DNA from: Vogesella urethralis
Lineage (GTDB): Bacteria > Pseudomonadota > Gammaproteobacteria > Burkholderiales > Chromobacteriaceae
NCBI RefSeq assembly: GCF_007644045.2
Contig: NZ_VMDW02000075.1
Location: 124,001 to 188,000, forward strand
Direction of reading: 5' to 3'
Length of the DNA stretch: 64,000 nt
Every line of letters starts with the position of its first letter. Position 1 is the stretch's first letter. Below are positions 1 through 11,508 of the stretch, piece after piece. The translations under genes were made by a program, and so were the position numbers. Under the pieces are notes generated by a model that was given only the letters and a program-made list of their open reading frames with translations, made no database searches and was not told the origin of the DNA.

Positions 1-121
1 CCCGCTGCACAACTGGCACATCGATCTGGCCACTGGCCAGGCCTGCGCGCCGGACGAAGGCTGTAGCGGCCACATCCCGCTGAAGCTGGAAGACGGCACC
101 GTCTATCTGGCGCTGGACTGA
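1..121 (+). CDS. nirD: Nitrite reductase (NADH) small subunit, C-terminal fragment
   Basis: The window opens inside this gene; about 39 codons remain before TGA at 119-121. The residual protein contains the stretch NWHIDLATGQACAPDEGC and ends HIPLKLEDGTVYLALD, which resembles the C-terminus of NirD, the Rieske-like small subunit of siroheme-dependent assimilatory nitrite reductase. The next gene starts 30 bases downstream and is an assimilatory nitrate reductase, followed by a siroheme-pathway methyltransferase, which supports the call. The large subunit nirB presumably lies just outside the window. The fragment is short, so the identification rests on both motif and context. Confidence 0.8.
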   Translation, partial: PLHNWHIDLATGQACAPDEGCSGHIPLKLEDGTVYLALD

Positions 122-128
122 GCACGGC

Positions 129-143
129 AAGGTTGGCCGCAAG
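129..143 (+). repeat. Intergenic copy of the AAGGTTGGCCGCA motif between nirD and nasA
   Basis: An exact extended copy of the window-wide decamer GGTTGGCCGC (131-140), preceded by AA and followed by AAG, lies between nirD and nasA. It directly abuts the nasA ribosome-binding sequence AAGGAG at 141-146. See the finding on the repeated decamer. Confidence 0.75.
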
Positions 144-151
144 GAGCGAGC

Positions 152-2845
152 ATGAATGACACAAGCGCATCGGATGGCGACATCGCCACTGTCTGCTGTT
201 ACTGCGGTACCGGTTGTGGCGTGCGGGTAAGCCCGCAGCCGGATGGCAGTCTCCGGGTGGTGGGCGATGCGCAGCACCCGGCCAACTTCGGCCGCCTGTG
301 CAGCAAGGGCCGTACGCTGGGGCAGAGCGTGGGCGTGGCCGGCAGCCGCCTGCTGCAGCCACAGCTGCGCACCGGCAAGGACGAAGCGCGCCAGCCGCTA
401 AGCTGGGACAGCGCGCTGGACGCGGTCAGCAGCCGGCTCGCCACCACCCTTGCCGAGCATGGCCCGGACGCGGTGGGCTTTTACCTGTCCGGCCAGCTGC
501 TGACCGAAGACTACTACCTGTTCAACAAGCTGGCGCGGGCGCTGGTGGGCACCAATAACGTCGATACCAACTCGCGGCTGTGCATGTCCAGTGCGGTCAG
601 CGGTTATAAGCGCACGCTGGGCGCCGACGCGCCACCGGCTTGCTACGAAGACTTCGACCACGCCGGCTGCGTGTTCATCGCCGGCGCCAATATGGCGGTG
701 GCGCACCCGGTGCTGTTCCGCCGGCTGGAGGCGGCGCGTGCGGCCAACCCGGCCATGAAAATCATCGTGGCCGACCCGCGCCGTACCGACACCGCCAGCC
801 TGGCCGACCTGCACCTGCCGGTGTTGCCGGGCACCGACGTGGCGCTGTTCCACGCCATGCTCAACGTGATGATCTGGGAAGACCTGATAGACCGTGACTA
901 CATCGCGCAGCACACCGCGGGCTTTGCCGCGCTGCGGGCGCGCTTGCGTGAGTACACGCCGCGCGCCGCCAGCCAGCTGTGCGGCGTGCACGAAGACGAC
1001 ATCGTCACCGCCGCGCGCTGGTTTGCCGCCAGCCCGGCCACGCTGTCCTGCTACACCATGGGGCTGAACCAGTACAGCAACGGCAGCGACAAGAACGCGG
1101 CGCTGATCCACCTGCACCTGGCCACCGGCCACATCGGCCGCCCCGGCGCCGGGCCGTTTTCGCTGACCGGCCAGCCCAACGCCATGGGCGGGCGCGAGGT
1201 AGGCGCGCTGGCCACGCTGCTGCCAGGGCACCGCGACCCGGCCAGTGCTGCCGACCGTGCCGAGTTGGCCGCGTTGTGGGGTGTGCCGGCGCTGCCGGCC
1301 AACCCCGGTCTGCCGGCCGTGGCGCTGTTCGAGGCTGCCGCCGCCGGGCGTATCAAGGTGTTGTGGATCGCCTGCACCGACCCGGCGTTTTCGCTGCCGG
1401 ACCAGGCGCTGGTGCGTGCCGCCTTGCAGAAAGTGGAGTGCGTCATCGTGCAGGAAGCGTTTGCCAGCAGCCACACCCTACCGTTTGCCGACATCGTGCT
1501 ACCGGCCGCCACCTGGCCGGAAAAAGACGGCACCGTCACCAACAGCGAGCGCCGCATCAGCCGCGTGCGTGCCGCGCTGCCACCGGCGGGGCAGGCGCGC
1601 GAGGACTGGCGCATCGTGGCCGACGTGGCGCAGCGCCTGGCTGCCTGCATTGCCCCGGAGCGGGCGGGCTTGTTTAGGTTTGCCGACGTGGCCGCCGTGT
1701 TTGCCGAGCACGCTGCCACCACCGCCGGGCGTGACCTCGACTACAGCCGGCTGGACTACGCGCTGCTGGACCGGCTGGGGCCGCAGCAATGGCCGTTTGA
1801 CGGCCAGCTTGGCCGCAGCAGGCTGTACGGCGATGGCGTCTACCCCACGCCCGATGGCCGCGCCCGCTTTGCCGACATCGGCTGGCAGCCGCCGGCCGAC
1901 AAGGTGTCGGCGCACTTCCCGCTGCGCTTGACTACCGGCCGCCTGCGCGACCACTGGCACAGCATGAGCCGTACTGCACTGGTGCCGGGTCTGACCCGCC
2001 ACCAAACGTTGCCGCAGCTGGCGATGCACCCGCGGGACATGGCCCGCCACGGTGTGCAGGCCGGCATGCTGGCCACGCTGCGCAACAAGCGCGGCAGCGC
2101 GGTACTGCCGGTGGTAGCCGACGAGGGCCTGCGCCCCGGCGTGGTATTCGTGCCGATGCATTGGGGCAGCGCCACGCTGGGCGGCCATGGCATCAATGCG
2201 CTGACCAGCCGCGCGGTGGACCCGCATTCGCAGCAGCCGGAGCTGAAGTTGGCCGCGGTCAGTGTGGCCCCGGCACGGCTGCCGTGGCGGGCTTCTTTGC
2301 AGCTATTGGGCGATGCGGCCAACTTGCGGCCGCGGCTGGACACGCTGCGCGCGGCGTTCCCTTACGCGGTGGCGGTGGCCATCAGCCTGGACGGCAAGCC
2401 CGGCCTGCAGCTGGAGCTGGCCGCGGCCGAGGCGCCGCCACCAGACGTATTGCAGCAGCTGGCCAGCGTGCTGCAGCCAGCCGGCGCCGTGCTGGCCGCG
2501 TTCGACGACCCGGCGCGCGGGGTGCTGCGCCGTGTGTGGCTGGCCGGGCGTACGCCGCTGGGCTATCTGCTGGCCGGCGACACGGCCACCGCCCCGGCCT
2601 TGGGGGCGTGGCTGGATGGCGGCGCCGCGCCGGCCAGCCTGGCGGCGCTGCTGCAGGGCAGGGCGGGCGGGCCGGCGCTGGCACGGGTGGTGTGCAGCTG
2701 CGAGGGCGTGCGTGAAGACGCCATCGTGGCCGGCGCGGCGCGCGGGCTGGACGTGGCCGGCCTGCAGCGCGAGCTGCGTTGCGGCACTGGCTGCGGCAGC
2801 TGCGTACCGGAGCTGAAGCGCTTGTGTCAGCGTGCGACGGTGTAA
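152..2845 (+). CDS. nasA: Assimilatory nitrate reductase catalytic subunit
   Basis: The 897-residue protein is a molybdopterin oxidoreductase that reduces nitrate to nitrite in the cytoplasm. The N-terminus carries the [4Fe-4S] ligands Cys15, Cys18, Cys22 and Cys50 (C-x2-C-x3-C spacing). The molybdopterin and MGD-binding domains follow (for example GFYLSGQLLTEDYY near 110 and TTGRLRDHWHSMSRT near 595). The last 50 or so residues form a BFD-like [2Fe-2S] domain with CSC and CGTGCGSC clusters, typical of NasA-type enzymes and absent from periplasmic NapA. The ATG at 152 has AAGGAG seven bases upstream. It follows nirD and precedes a uroporphyrinogen methyltransferase, so the cluster covers nitrate to ammonia plus cofactor supply. 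No twin-arginine signal is present, consistent with cytoplasmic location. Confidence 0.93.
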   Translation: MNDTSASDGDIATVCCYCGTGCGVRVSPQPDGSLRVVGDAQHPANFGRLCSKGRTLGQSVGVAGSRLLQPQLRTGKDEARQPLSWDSALDAVSSRLATTLAEHGPDAVGFYLSGQLLTEDYYLFNKLARALVGTNNVDTNSRLCMSSAVSGYKRTLGADAPPACYEDFDHAGCVFIAGANMAVAHPVLFRRLEAARAANPAMKIIVADPRRTDTASLADLHLPVLPGTDVALFHAMLNVMIWEDLIDRDYIAQHTAGFAALRARLREYTPRAASQLCGVHEDDIVTAARWFAASPATLSCYTMGLNQYSNGSDKNAALIHLHLATGHIGRPGAGPFSLTGQPNAMGGREVGALATLLPGHRDPASAADRAELAALWGVPALPANPGLPAVALFEAAAAGRIKVLWIACTDPAFSLPDQALVRAALQKVECVIVQEAFASSHTLPFADIVLPAATWPEKDGTVTNSERRISRVRAALPPAGQAREDWRIVADVAQRLAACIAPERAGLFRFADVAAVFAEHAATTAGRDLDYSRLDYALLDRLGPQQWPFDGQLGRSRLYGDGVYPTPDGRARFADIGWQPPADKVSAHFPLRLTTGRLRDHWHSMSRTALVPGLTRHQTLPQLAMHPRDMARHGVQAGMLATLRNKRGSAVLPVVADEGLRPGVVFVPMHWGSATLGGHGINALTSRAVDPHSQQPELKLAAVSVAPARLPWRASLQLLGDAANLRPRLDTLRAAFPYAVAVAISLDGKPGLQLELAAAEAPPPDVLQQLASVLQPAGAVLAAFDDPARGVLRRVWLAGRTPLGYLLAGDTATAPALGAWLDGGAAPASLAALLQGRAGGPALARVVCSCEGVREDAIVAGAARGLDVAGLQRELRCGTGCGSCVPELKRLCQRATV

Positions 2846-2955
2846 GTACCGGATATGGCTATTTGGTTATAAGAAAACGGTCTGGCAGAACTTTTGGCTT
2901 GATGTATCGTGCAAAGCGGCCCGCGCCCCGGGCCCGATGCAGAAAGGAAAGCAGC

Positions 2956-3714
2956 ATGAGTGGCAAAGTATGGTTGATCGGCGCCGGCCCCGGCGATGCG
3001 GAATTGCTGACGCTGAAGGCGTTGCGCGTGCTGCAGGCCTGTGACGTCTGGCTGGTGGACGACCTGGTGGGGCGCGACATTCTGGATTTTGCCCGCCCCG
3101 GCACGCGTATTGTGCCGGTGGGCAAGCGCGGGGGCTGCAAGTCCACGCCGCAGGCCTTCATACTGCGGCTGATGGCGCGCTACGCCCGCCAAGGGCGGCA
3201 GGTGGCGCGGCTGAAAGGCGGCGACCCGTTCATCTTCGGCCGTGGCGGGGAGGAATGGGCATGGCTGGCCGAGCGCGGCGTGGCGGTAGAGGCCGTCAAC
3301 GGTATTACCGCCGGTTTTGCCGCCGGTGCCGACCTGGGCCTGCCGCTGACCCACCGTGGTGTGGCGCGGGGCGTGGCGCTGGTCACCGCACACACGCAGG
3401 ACGGCAGCCAGCCGGATTGGGTGGCCCTGGCGCACAGCCGGCTGACTGTGGTCTGTTACATGGGCATGGCCGGCTTGCCGCAGCTGGTGCCGCAGCTGCT
3501 GGCCGCCGGTTTTGCGGCCAACTTGCCGGTGGCGGTGGTGCACCGCGCCGGCTGCCGTGAGCAGCAGCACCTAGTCACCACACTGGCGCATCTGCAAGCC
3601 GACGTGGCCGCCAGCGGCCTGGCCAGCCCGGCGGTGATCATTCTGGGCGAGGTGGTGGCGCACGCGATGCAGCTGGCGTTGCCGGCTGCGGAGGCGGGTA
3701 GTGCGGTAGCGTGA
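2956..3714 (+). CDS. cobA: Uroporphyrinogen-III C-methyltransferase (SUMT)
   Basis: A 252-residue SAM-dependent tetrapyrrole methylase that makes precorrin-2, the precursor of siroheme and cobalamin. Visible family motifs are VWLIGAGPGDAELLTLKA at the N-terminus, GKRGGCKSTPQ near 55, and RLKGGDPFIFGRGGEE near 85. The reading frame stays open upstream into nasA, but the ATG at 2956 is the right start because AGAAAGGA precedes it and the family N-terminus begins there. Placed directly behind nirD and nasA, it most likely supplies siroheme for nitrite reductase. It lacks the CysG dehydrogenase/ferrochelatase half. The symbol cobA is by family; nasF or sumT would be equally valid. Confidence 0.9.
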   Translation: MSGKVWLIGAGPGDAELLTLKALRVLQACDVWLVDDLVGRDILDFARPGTRIVPVGKRGGCKSTPQAFILRLMARYARQGRQVARLKGGDPFIFGRGGEEWAWLAERGVAVEAVNGITAGFAAGADLGLPLTHRGVARGVALVTAHTQDGSQPDWVALAHSRLTVVCYMGMAGLPQLVPQLLAAGFAANLPVAVVHRAGCREQQHLVTTLAHLQADVAASGLASPAVIILGEVVAHAMQLALPAAEAGSAVA

Positions 3715-3833
3715 CGGCAGAGATGGGGCATTCAATTCATGATTGTTGGCCGCAGGTAACAGTGTTTACATAATTGGCAGGTAAATTGCCGGCTTGTGTT
3801 TGAAACCACTTCATCATCAACCGGAGTTTTACC

Positions 3834-4898
3834 GTGCTGAATAAAAAACTGCTTGCTGCTGCTGTTGCTTCTACCCTGATCGCCCCGTTTGCCCTGGCGG
3901 ACGTTACCATCTACGGCACCATGAACGCTTCCGTGGAAAACGTGAAGGCTGATGGCGCCACCAATGCAGCCAACAACCTGGGTTCGGTTAACCGCCTGAG
4001 CTCCAACACCACCAAGCTGGGCTTCAAGGGTACTGACGATCTGGGCGACGGCATGAAGGCGCTGTGGCAGATCGAGCAAGAAGTCTCCATCGACGACGGC
4101 GGTACCCGCAAAGGCACTTTTGCCACCCGTAACAGCTTTGTTGGCGTGGAAGGCGGTTTTGGCCGCATCCTGCTGGGTAACAACGACACCGTTTACAAGT
4201 CGATCGCCAAGGCTGGCATGGTCAACACCATGGGTGACACCATCGCCGACGTATGCTCTGACAAAGCGGTGTTCTGCCGTGGCGACGCCCGTCTGCAGAA
4301 CTCCATCCACTACTACACCAAGAACTACAGCGGCTTCCAGGGCGGCGCTTCCTACGGTTTTGACGAAGTCCGTACCACGGTTGGCGGTGCGCGCACCAAC
4401 AAGGCGCGCTGGAGCCTGGCTGCCAGCTATACCGATGGTGGTCTGAGCGCCGGTTTCGGTTACGACGTTCAGCAGCAAAAGAACGCCGTTGCCGGTAACA
4501 CCAATCTGGACCAGACCTTCATGAAGCTGTCGCTGGGTTACAAGTTTGGCGATACCAAACTGGGCCTGGGTTACGAGCACGAGAAGAACGAAAAATCCAC
4601 CGGTGACCTGAAGCAGTCTGCCTGGGCTGTAGGCGCCGAGCAGAAATTCGGCAAAGTAGCCGTTGGCCTGATCTACGCCACCATGGGTGAGTCCAAGTCG
4701 GGCGCCAAGGATGGCGCCGACCAGCTGACCCTGGGCGCTACCTACGATCTGTCCAAGCGCACCCAGACTTACGCTTACTACACTCGCATCACCAACGAAG
4801 ACGCCGCAACCCGTACCTTCGGCGGTGCCGGCCTGAGCGGTGTGGGCGCCGGCTCCAACCCGACCGGCCTGGGTATCGGTATGAAGGTAAACTTCTAA
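3834..4898 (+). CDS. Gram-negative outer-membrane porin
   Basis: A 354-residue trimeric general porin of the betaproteobacterial OmpC/PorA type. A 22-residue signal peptide ends FALA and is followed by DVTIYGTMNAS, the usual first strand. The protein ends MKVNF, the terminal aromatic signature for outer-membrane assembly. Strand-like alternation and loops such as GNNDTVYKS run throughout. The start is GTG at 3834, with CCGGAG eight bases upstream. Its codon choice looks more restricted than that of its neighbours, as expected for an abundant protein. It is monocistronic, with a strong terminator 21 bases after the stop. Substrate preference cannot be read from the sequence. Confidence 0.92.
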   Translation: MLNKKLLAAAVASTLIAPFALADVTIYGTMNASVENVKADGATNAANNLGSVNRLSSNTTKLGFKGTDDLGDGMKALWQIEQEVSIDDGGTRKGTFATRNSFVGVEGGFGRILLGNNDTVYKSIAKAGMVNTMGDTIADVCSDKAVFCRGDARLQNSIHYYTKNYSGFQGGASYGFDEVRTTVGGARTNKARWSLAASYTDGGLSAGFGYDVQQQKNAVAGNTNLDQTFMKLSLGYKFGDTKLGLGYEHEKNEKSTGDLKQSAWAVGAEQKFGKVAVGLIYATMGESKSGAKDGADQLTLGATYDLSKRTQTYAYYTRITNEDAATRTFGGAGLSGVGAGSNPTGLGIGMKVNF

Positions 4899-4919
4899 GC
4901 CAAACCTTGCCAATAAGGC

Positions 4920-4946
4920 AAGCCAGCCTTCGGGCTGGCTTTTTTA
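4920..4946 (+). terminator. Rho-independent terminator of the porin gene
   Basis: A perfect 9-bp stem AAGCCAGCC (4920-4928) / GGCTGGCTT (4933-4941) closes a TTCG tetraloop and is followed by a run of T. Confidence 0.93.
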
Positions 4947-5163
4947 TTGAGACTGGTTAGCAGGCAGGTTTGGTCCGGGTGATTGGGTGTTGATGGCAAT
5001 CCTGTGGCTGGTTTTGGTTGTTATGGATAGTTTTATTGCACATTTTTGTATCTTTGCTGCCGTGGTCTGGCGCTGCGGCGCCAATGTGTTACTTTTATCG
5101 ACGGATACCCCGTGTACTGCACCTTGCGCAGTGCCAGACGTTAGAGAGAGAAACCACAAGATC

Positions 5164-6360
5164 ATGTTTGCACACGTTGAAGCCTATGCAGGCGACCCCA
5201 TCCTCACCCTGGTGGAAACCTTCAACAAGGACAGCCGCAGCCCGAAAGTGAACCTGGGCATCGGCCTGTACTACGACGAGGAAGGCCGCATTCCGCTGCT
5301 GCCGTCGGTGCAGAAAGCCGAAGCGCGCCGCGTGGCCGAAGCCGGCCCGCGCAGCTACCAGCCGATGGAAGGTGCGGCCAACTACCGCACCGCCGTACAG
5401 CAGCTGCTGTGGGGTGCCGAGCACGAAGCTGTGCAGGCTGGCCGCATTGCCACCATCCAGACCATTGGCGGCTCCGGCGCGCTGAAAATCGGTGCCGATC
5501 TGCTGAAGCGCTACTTCCCGCAAGCGGAAGTCTGGGTGAGTGCCCCCACTTGGGATAACCACCGCGCCATGTTTGAAGGCGCCGGTTTCACCGTGCACGA
5601 CTACCCGTACTACGACGCTGCCACGGGCGGTGTGAAGTTTGACGACATGATCGCCTGCTTCAACCAGCTGCCGGCCAAAACCATCGTGCTGCTGCACCCG
5701 TGCTGCCACAACCCTACCGGCGTGGATCTGGACAATGACCAGTGGCGCAAGGTGATTGAGGTAGTCAAAGTACGCGACCTGCTGCCGTTCATGGACATCG
5801 CCTACCAGGGCTTTGGCGATAGCCTGGACGACGACGCCTTTGCCATCCGCGCCATGACCGAAGCCGGCGTCAGCTTTGTGGTGAGCAACTCGTTCTCCAA
5901 AAACCTGTCGTTCTACGGCGAGCGCTGTGGCGGCCTGTCGGTGGTGTGCGGCACGGCCGAAGAAGCCGGCCGTGTACTGGGCCAGATGAAGGCCACCGTA
6001 CGCCGCAACTATTCCAGCCCGCCGACGCACGGTGGCCAGGTGACTGCCATCGTGATGAACGACGCCGCGCTGCGTGCCGAATGGGAAGGCGAAGTGACCG
6101 AAATGCGCGTGCGCATCAAGGCTATGCGCCAGAAGCTGTACGAAGTGCTCACCGCCAAGGTGCCGGGGCGCGATTTCAGCTACTTCATCAAACAGCGCGG
6201 CATGTTCAGCTACACCGGCTTGAGCCCGGAGCAGGTAGACCGCCTGCGTGAAGAGTTTGCCGTGTACCTGGTGCGCTCCGGCCGCATGTGCGTGGCCGGC
6301 CTGAACAGCCGCAACGTCGAGTACGTGGCCGATGCGATGGCCGAGGTGCTGAAGGGCTGA
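5164..6360 (+). CDS. tyrB: Aromatic-amino-acid / aspartate aminotransferase (class I)
   Basis: The 398-residue PLP enzyme begins [20 protein letters not shown], the classic opening of proteobacterial aspartate/tyrosine aminotransferases. The PLP-binding segment [16 protein letters not shown] supplies the Schiff-base lysine, and [12 protein letters not shown] near 179 is another family signature. The frame is open upstream to 4987, but the conserved N-terminus and the purine-rich AGAGAGAAA before ATG 5164 fix the start. It transfers amino groups between aromatic acids or aspartate and 2-oxoglutarate in the cytoplasm. tyrB versus aspC cannot be separated by eye. A single-gene unit closed by its own terminator. 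Confidence 0.9.
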   Translation: MFAHVEAYAGDPILTLVETFNKDSRSPKVNLGIGLYYDEEGRIPLLPSVQKAEARRVAEAGPRSYQPMEGAANYRTAVQQLLWGAEHEAVQAGRIATIQTIGGSGALKIGADLLKRYFPQAEVWVSAPTWDNHRAMFEGAGFTVHDYPYYDAATGGVKFDDMIACFNQLPAKTIVLLHPCCHNPTGVDLDNDQWRKVIEVVKVRDLLPFMDIAYQGFGDSLDDDAFAIRAMTEAGVSFVVSNSFSKNLSFYGERCGGLSVVCGTAEEAGRVLGQMKATVRRNYSSPPTHGGQVTAIVMNDAALRAEWEGEVTEMRVRIKAMRQKLYEVLTAKVPGRDFSYFIKQRGMFSYTGLSPEQVDRLREEFAVYLVRSGRMCVAGLNSRNVEYVADAMAEVLKG

Positions 6361-6383
6361 GCCCGCCGTTAGCCTGGCCAAGG

Positions 6384-6412
6384 AACCCCGCCGCAGAGGC
6401 GGGGTTTTTTGT
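6384..6412 (+). terminator. Rho-independent terminator of tyrB
   Basis: Stem AACCCCGCC (6384-6392) / GGCGGGGTT (6398-6406), five-base loop, six-base T run. Confidence 0.92.
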
Positions 6413-6507
6413 GTTTTTATTATTGCTATTTGCTATGCGATAGTAAATTTCCATTGCTTCCATTAAATCAATTCAATAGTCATGGCGGCCGCAGGCAACT
6501 ATGCTGA

Positions 6508-8760
<2,253 letters not shown>

Positions 8761-8770
8761 GCGCTGCTAC

Positions 8771-8798
8771 GCTGCCGCCTGTAGCAACAGGTGGCAGC
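8771..8798 (+). other. Hairpin directly after katG
   Basis: GCTGCCGCCTGT (8771-8782) pairs with ACAGGTGGCAGC (8787-8798) over a four-base loop, with one G-T wobble. It lies immediately before the terminator hairpin. No T run follows, so it is probably a 3-prime protective stem rather than the terminator itself. Confidence 0.6.
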
Positions 8799-8809
8799 AT
8801 TGCCAACAG

Positions 8810-8885
8810 CAAGGCCCCGCCAGCGGCGGGGCCTTGTGCTTTGCCATGCGGCCAACCTTGGCGGTGATAGGCCAAGGTTGGCCGC
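8810..8885 (+). repeat. Composite repeat copy 1: terminator hairpin plus inverted GGTTGGCCGC pair
   Basis: The first part is a 12-bp perfect stem CAAGGCCCCGCC (8810-8821) / GGCGGGGCCTTG (8825-8836) that can terminate katG. After a short linker come two inverted copies of the window-wide decamer with perfect 15-bp arms: GCGGCCAACCTTGGC (8848-8862) and GCCAAGGTTGGCCGC (8871-8885). A near-identical element lies at 12448-12522. The element separates convergent katG and the small membrane protein gene. Confidence 0.85.
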
Positions 8886-8892
8886 CGCCGCG

Positions 8893-9162
8893 CTAGCTGC
8901 GGGTCAGCAGATACACCGCTACGGCGGCTAACACTGCCGGCACCGCAAACACCAGCAGCATGATGGGCAGCTCCTCGCGCAGCGTGTAGCCGGCGTGGCT
9001 GACGCCTACCCACATATTCACCAGCGCCAAGATTAGCCAGGCTGGCACAAAAGCTTTCGCCGCCAGCGCCATGGCGGCCGTACTGGCGCCCCATAACCAG
9101 CCAAACAGCACAAACAGGCCCAGCAGCCCGAAGCCGCCGGCGATGACCAGAATGACGTGCAT
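8893..9162 (-). CDS. Small membrane protein of unknown function
   Basis: An 89-residue protein with three hydrophobic stretches: VILVIAGGFGLLGLFVLFGW at the N-terminus, FVPAWLILALVNMWVGVS in the middle, and LPIMLLVFAVPAVLAAVAVYLL at the end. It therefore looks like a three-pass inner-membrane protein. AAGGAG precedes the ATG (start at 9162) at good spacing. The gene starts nine bases after the aldehyde dehydrogenase stop, so it is the third gene of the SDR/aldehyde dehydrogenase transcript. I do not recognise the family. Confidence 0.75.
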   Translation of the reverse strand: MHVILVIAGGFGLLGLFVLFGWLWGASTAAMALAAKAFVPAWLILALVNMWVGVSHAGYTLREELPIMLLVFAVPAVLAAVAVYLLTRS

Positions 9163-9171
9163 GTTTTCTCC

Positions 9172-10565
9172 TTAATCACTTGTGCCGGCTGGCCAGCTGA
9201 ACACCGACAGGTTGGCCGCAATGTCCTTGCCGGCGTAGGGCGGGAACACGTCTATTTCGGCGTCGCTGCGGCCCAGCAATATCCCCTTGCGGTTGGAGAG
9301 GGCTTCGAAACCAGCCTTGCCGTAGTACTTGCCCATACCGGAATAACCCACGCCGCCAAACGGCAGGCTGTCTATCCAGCAGTGCAGATTGGTCTGGTTG
9401 ATGCAGCCGCCGCCAAACGACAACGTGCCCAGAAAGCTTTCTACGGTAGGGGCGTGCTCGCTGAACAAGTAGGCCGCCAGTGGTTTGGGTTTGCGCGCAA
9501 TCTGCGCCAGCACGCTGTCCAGCTCGTCGTACACCAGTACCGGCAGCACCGGGCCGAAGATTTCCTGCTGCATGGCCGGGTCGTCCCAGCTGGCGGGTAC
9601 AGCACCGTCGGCTCCACGTAGCGCGCCGCCACGTCGTAACGGCCGCCGTGCACCACCTTGTCTGGCTGGATGTAGCCAGCCACGCGTTCGGTGTCGTGTT
9701 CGGAGATCATGCGGGCGAAGTCCGGGCTGTGCTGCGGGTCGTTGCCGTACATGCGCACGATGGCGGCTTTCAGCTCCGGGATGAAGGCGTCGGCCACGCT
9801 GCGCTGCACGCACACATAGCCGGGCGCGATGCACCATTGGCCGGAGATGGCGTTGTGGCCCCAGGCAATGCGCTCCGCGGCGATGCGCAAATTGGCGGTT
9901 TCGTCCACGATGGTGGGGTTCTGGCCGCCCAGCTCCAGTATGACCGGCGTCAGGTGCTCGGCGGCGGCGCGCATCACCACCTTGCCGACGCTGGCGCTGC
10001 CGGTAAAGAAAATGAAGTCGAAGGGCAGGGCGAGCAGTGCGCCGATTTCCTCGCGCCCGCCGGTGACGATGCTGACCGCCTCCGGCGCAAAGTACTGCGC
10101 TATCAGCGTGGCCAGCAGTGCGGCGACAGTGGGTGTGGTGTTGGCCGGCTTCAGGATCACGGTATTGCCTGCTGCCAGCGCGGCGATGGCCGGGTCCAGC
10201 AGTAGCAGGATGGGTGCGTTGAACGGGCCGATCACCAGGCAGCTGCCATAGGGTTCCTTGTAGATCATGCCGCGGTGGCCGCTGGCTGCCAGCCCCGGCG
10301 GTATGGCTACCGGTTCGGGTGCCATCAGCGTGGCCAGGTGGGTGCGGTAGTAGTCGATTACCCCCAGCGGCACGCTGATTTCAAACTGTTGCTCGAATGG
10401 TGGCTTGTGAAAGTCCTGGTATAACGCATCGCACAGCGCTGCCTGGTTGTCTTGCAGCAGGCGGGTCATGCGGTCCAGTTGATCCAGCCGCCAGGCGGCG
10501 CTCTTGCTGCCGTCGCTGGCAAAAAAGGCTTGCTGGGTATCCAGCATAGGTTGGTACGGGTTCAT
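9172..10565 (-). pseudogene. Aldehyde dehydrogenase (coniferyl-aldehyde type) with a frameshift
   Basis: Two overlapping minus-strand frames together make one class 3 type aldehyde dehydrogenase. The upstream frame (from ATG 10565) runs from MNPYQPMLDTQQAFFASDG through ILELGGQNP and the catalytic-cysteine segment ISGQWCIAPGYVCV to YVEPTVL. The downstream frame resumes at VPASWDDPAMQQEIFGPVLP and ends normally with PFGGVGYSGMGKYYG. Restoring a single base near 9600 (CTGTACCC read as CTGGTACCC on the coding strand) gives a continuous TVLVPASWDDP. Either this is a recent one-base deletion that inactivates the enzyme or it is a sequence error. The rest of the gene is well conserved, and flanking gene spacing is operon-like. 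Confidence 0.85.
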
Positions 10566-10627
10566 GGCGGGCTCCAGAGTGGGCCCGGCCCTCGCGGGCC
10601 GGGGAGGTGCGTGCCGTGGGGCGGGGC

Positions 10628-11404
10628 TTACTTGGTGGTGTAGCCGCCATTGATCAGGATGGTCTGCCCGGTGACCCACCAGCCGTCGCTAACCAGGTGG
10701 CGGATGAACGGCACCACGTCGTGGATGTCGGTCAGCCCGGTTGGCGAAAACGGCGATAGCGCGGCGGCAGTCTTGTGGTACGCCACCGCCTCTTCGCCTT
10801 CTGCCGGGTAGAAGAACGGGGTGTCCATCGGGCCGGGGCCGACCGCCGTCACCGAAATACCACGGGCGCCAAACTCTTTGGCGGCGGCGCGGGTGAAGTG
10901 CTCTACCGGCGCCTTGGTGCCAGCGTACGAGGCATAGAACGGCGTGAAGGCGCCCAATAGTGAGGTGACGATGGTGCACACCTTACCGTTGTCGTTCAGC
11001 TGCTTGCCGGCTTCTTTCAGAAAGAAGAACGCCGACTTGGCGTTGACGGCACTCATCTCGTCGTACTCGGCCTCGCTGATGTCCACCAACGGCTTTTTCA
11101 GTACCTTGCCTACGGTATTGATGGCAATGTCGGGGCGGCCAACGGCGGCTACGGTGTCAGCAAACAGCTTTTCGATCGCTGCGGCGCTGGTCAGGTCGCC
11201 CTGCAGGGTGACGGCCTGGGCGCCGGCGGCACGTACCGCGCTGGCCGTGGCTTCGGCGTCGGCAGCGCTGGCGGGCGAGTTGTAATGGATGGCAACGGCC
11301 TTGGCACCGTGTGCAGCCAGGTCGCGGGCCAGCAGGCCGCCCAGGTTTTTGGCGCCGCCGGCGATCAGGACAACCTTGCCGTGAATACTGTGCAGATCTG
11401 ACAT
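10628..11404 (-). CDS. Short-chain dehydrogenase/reductase (SDR family)
   Basis: A 258-residue classical SDR. The nucleotide-binding motif is degenerate (VLIAGGAKNLGGLLAR in place of TGxxxGIG), the central motif reads INTVG, and the catalytic Tyr and Lys are in YASYAGTKAPVEH. The C-terminus shows the usual WVTGQTILINGG. It is the first gene of a three-gene minus-strand unit with an aldehyde dehydrogenase and a small membrane protein. It is transcribed away from a LysR regulator, which is a common arrangement for a regulator and its target. Substrate unknown; oxidation of an alcohol followed by the aldehyde is plausible. Confidence 0.85.
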   Translation of the reverse strand: MSDLHSIHGKVVLIAGGAKNLGGLLARDLAAHGAKAVAIHYNSPASAADAEATASAVRAAGAQAVTLQGDLTSAAAIEKLFADTVAAVGRPDIAINTVGKVLKKPLVDISEAEYDEMSAVNAKSAFFFLKEAGKQLNDNGKVCTIVTSLLGAFTPFYASYAGTKAPVEHFTRAAAKEFGARGISVTAVGPGPMDTPFFYPAEGEEAVAYHKTAAALSPFSPTGLTDIHDVVPFIRHLVSDGWWVTGQTILINGGYTTK

Positions 11405-11481
11405 GTGAAGCTCCTTGTGACGCTGTGGTGGGAGCTCTCAGTATCAATTGATTGCAATAGCACAATAAACAAGTAGTATCG

Positions 11482-11501
11482 GATTTGTTTATCCGCAAAT
11501 C
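11482..11501 (+). promoter_or_regulatory. Candidate LysR-type operator in the divergent SDR/LysR intergenic region
   Basis: The inverted repeat GATTTG (11482-11487) / CAAATC (11496-11501) with an eight-base spacer fits the T-N11-A pattern of LysR-family sites. It lies 8-27 bases before the LysR start, where it could mediate autoregulation and control of the SDR operon. Confidence 0.45.
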
Positions 11502-11508
11502 ACAAACA

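Noticed and set aside
398-1474. Long minus-strand open frames opposite nasA, katG, leuC, phaC and others (for example 6499-8217 and 47150-49390)
   Set aside because: They mirror high-GC codon structure of the real genes, have Arg/His/Gly-rich low-quality composition, no family motifs and no ribosome-binding sites.
6440-6454. ATAG-N7-CCAT as an OxyR site before katG
   Set aside because: Only one half resembles the ATAG-N7-CTAT pattern; the second half of the four-part site is not recognisable.
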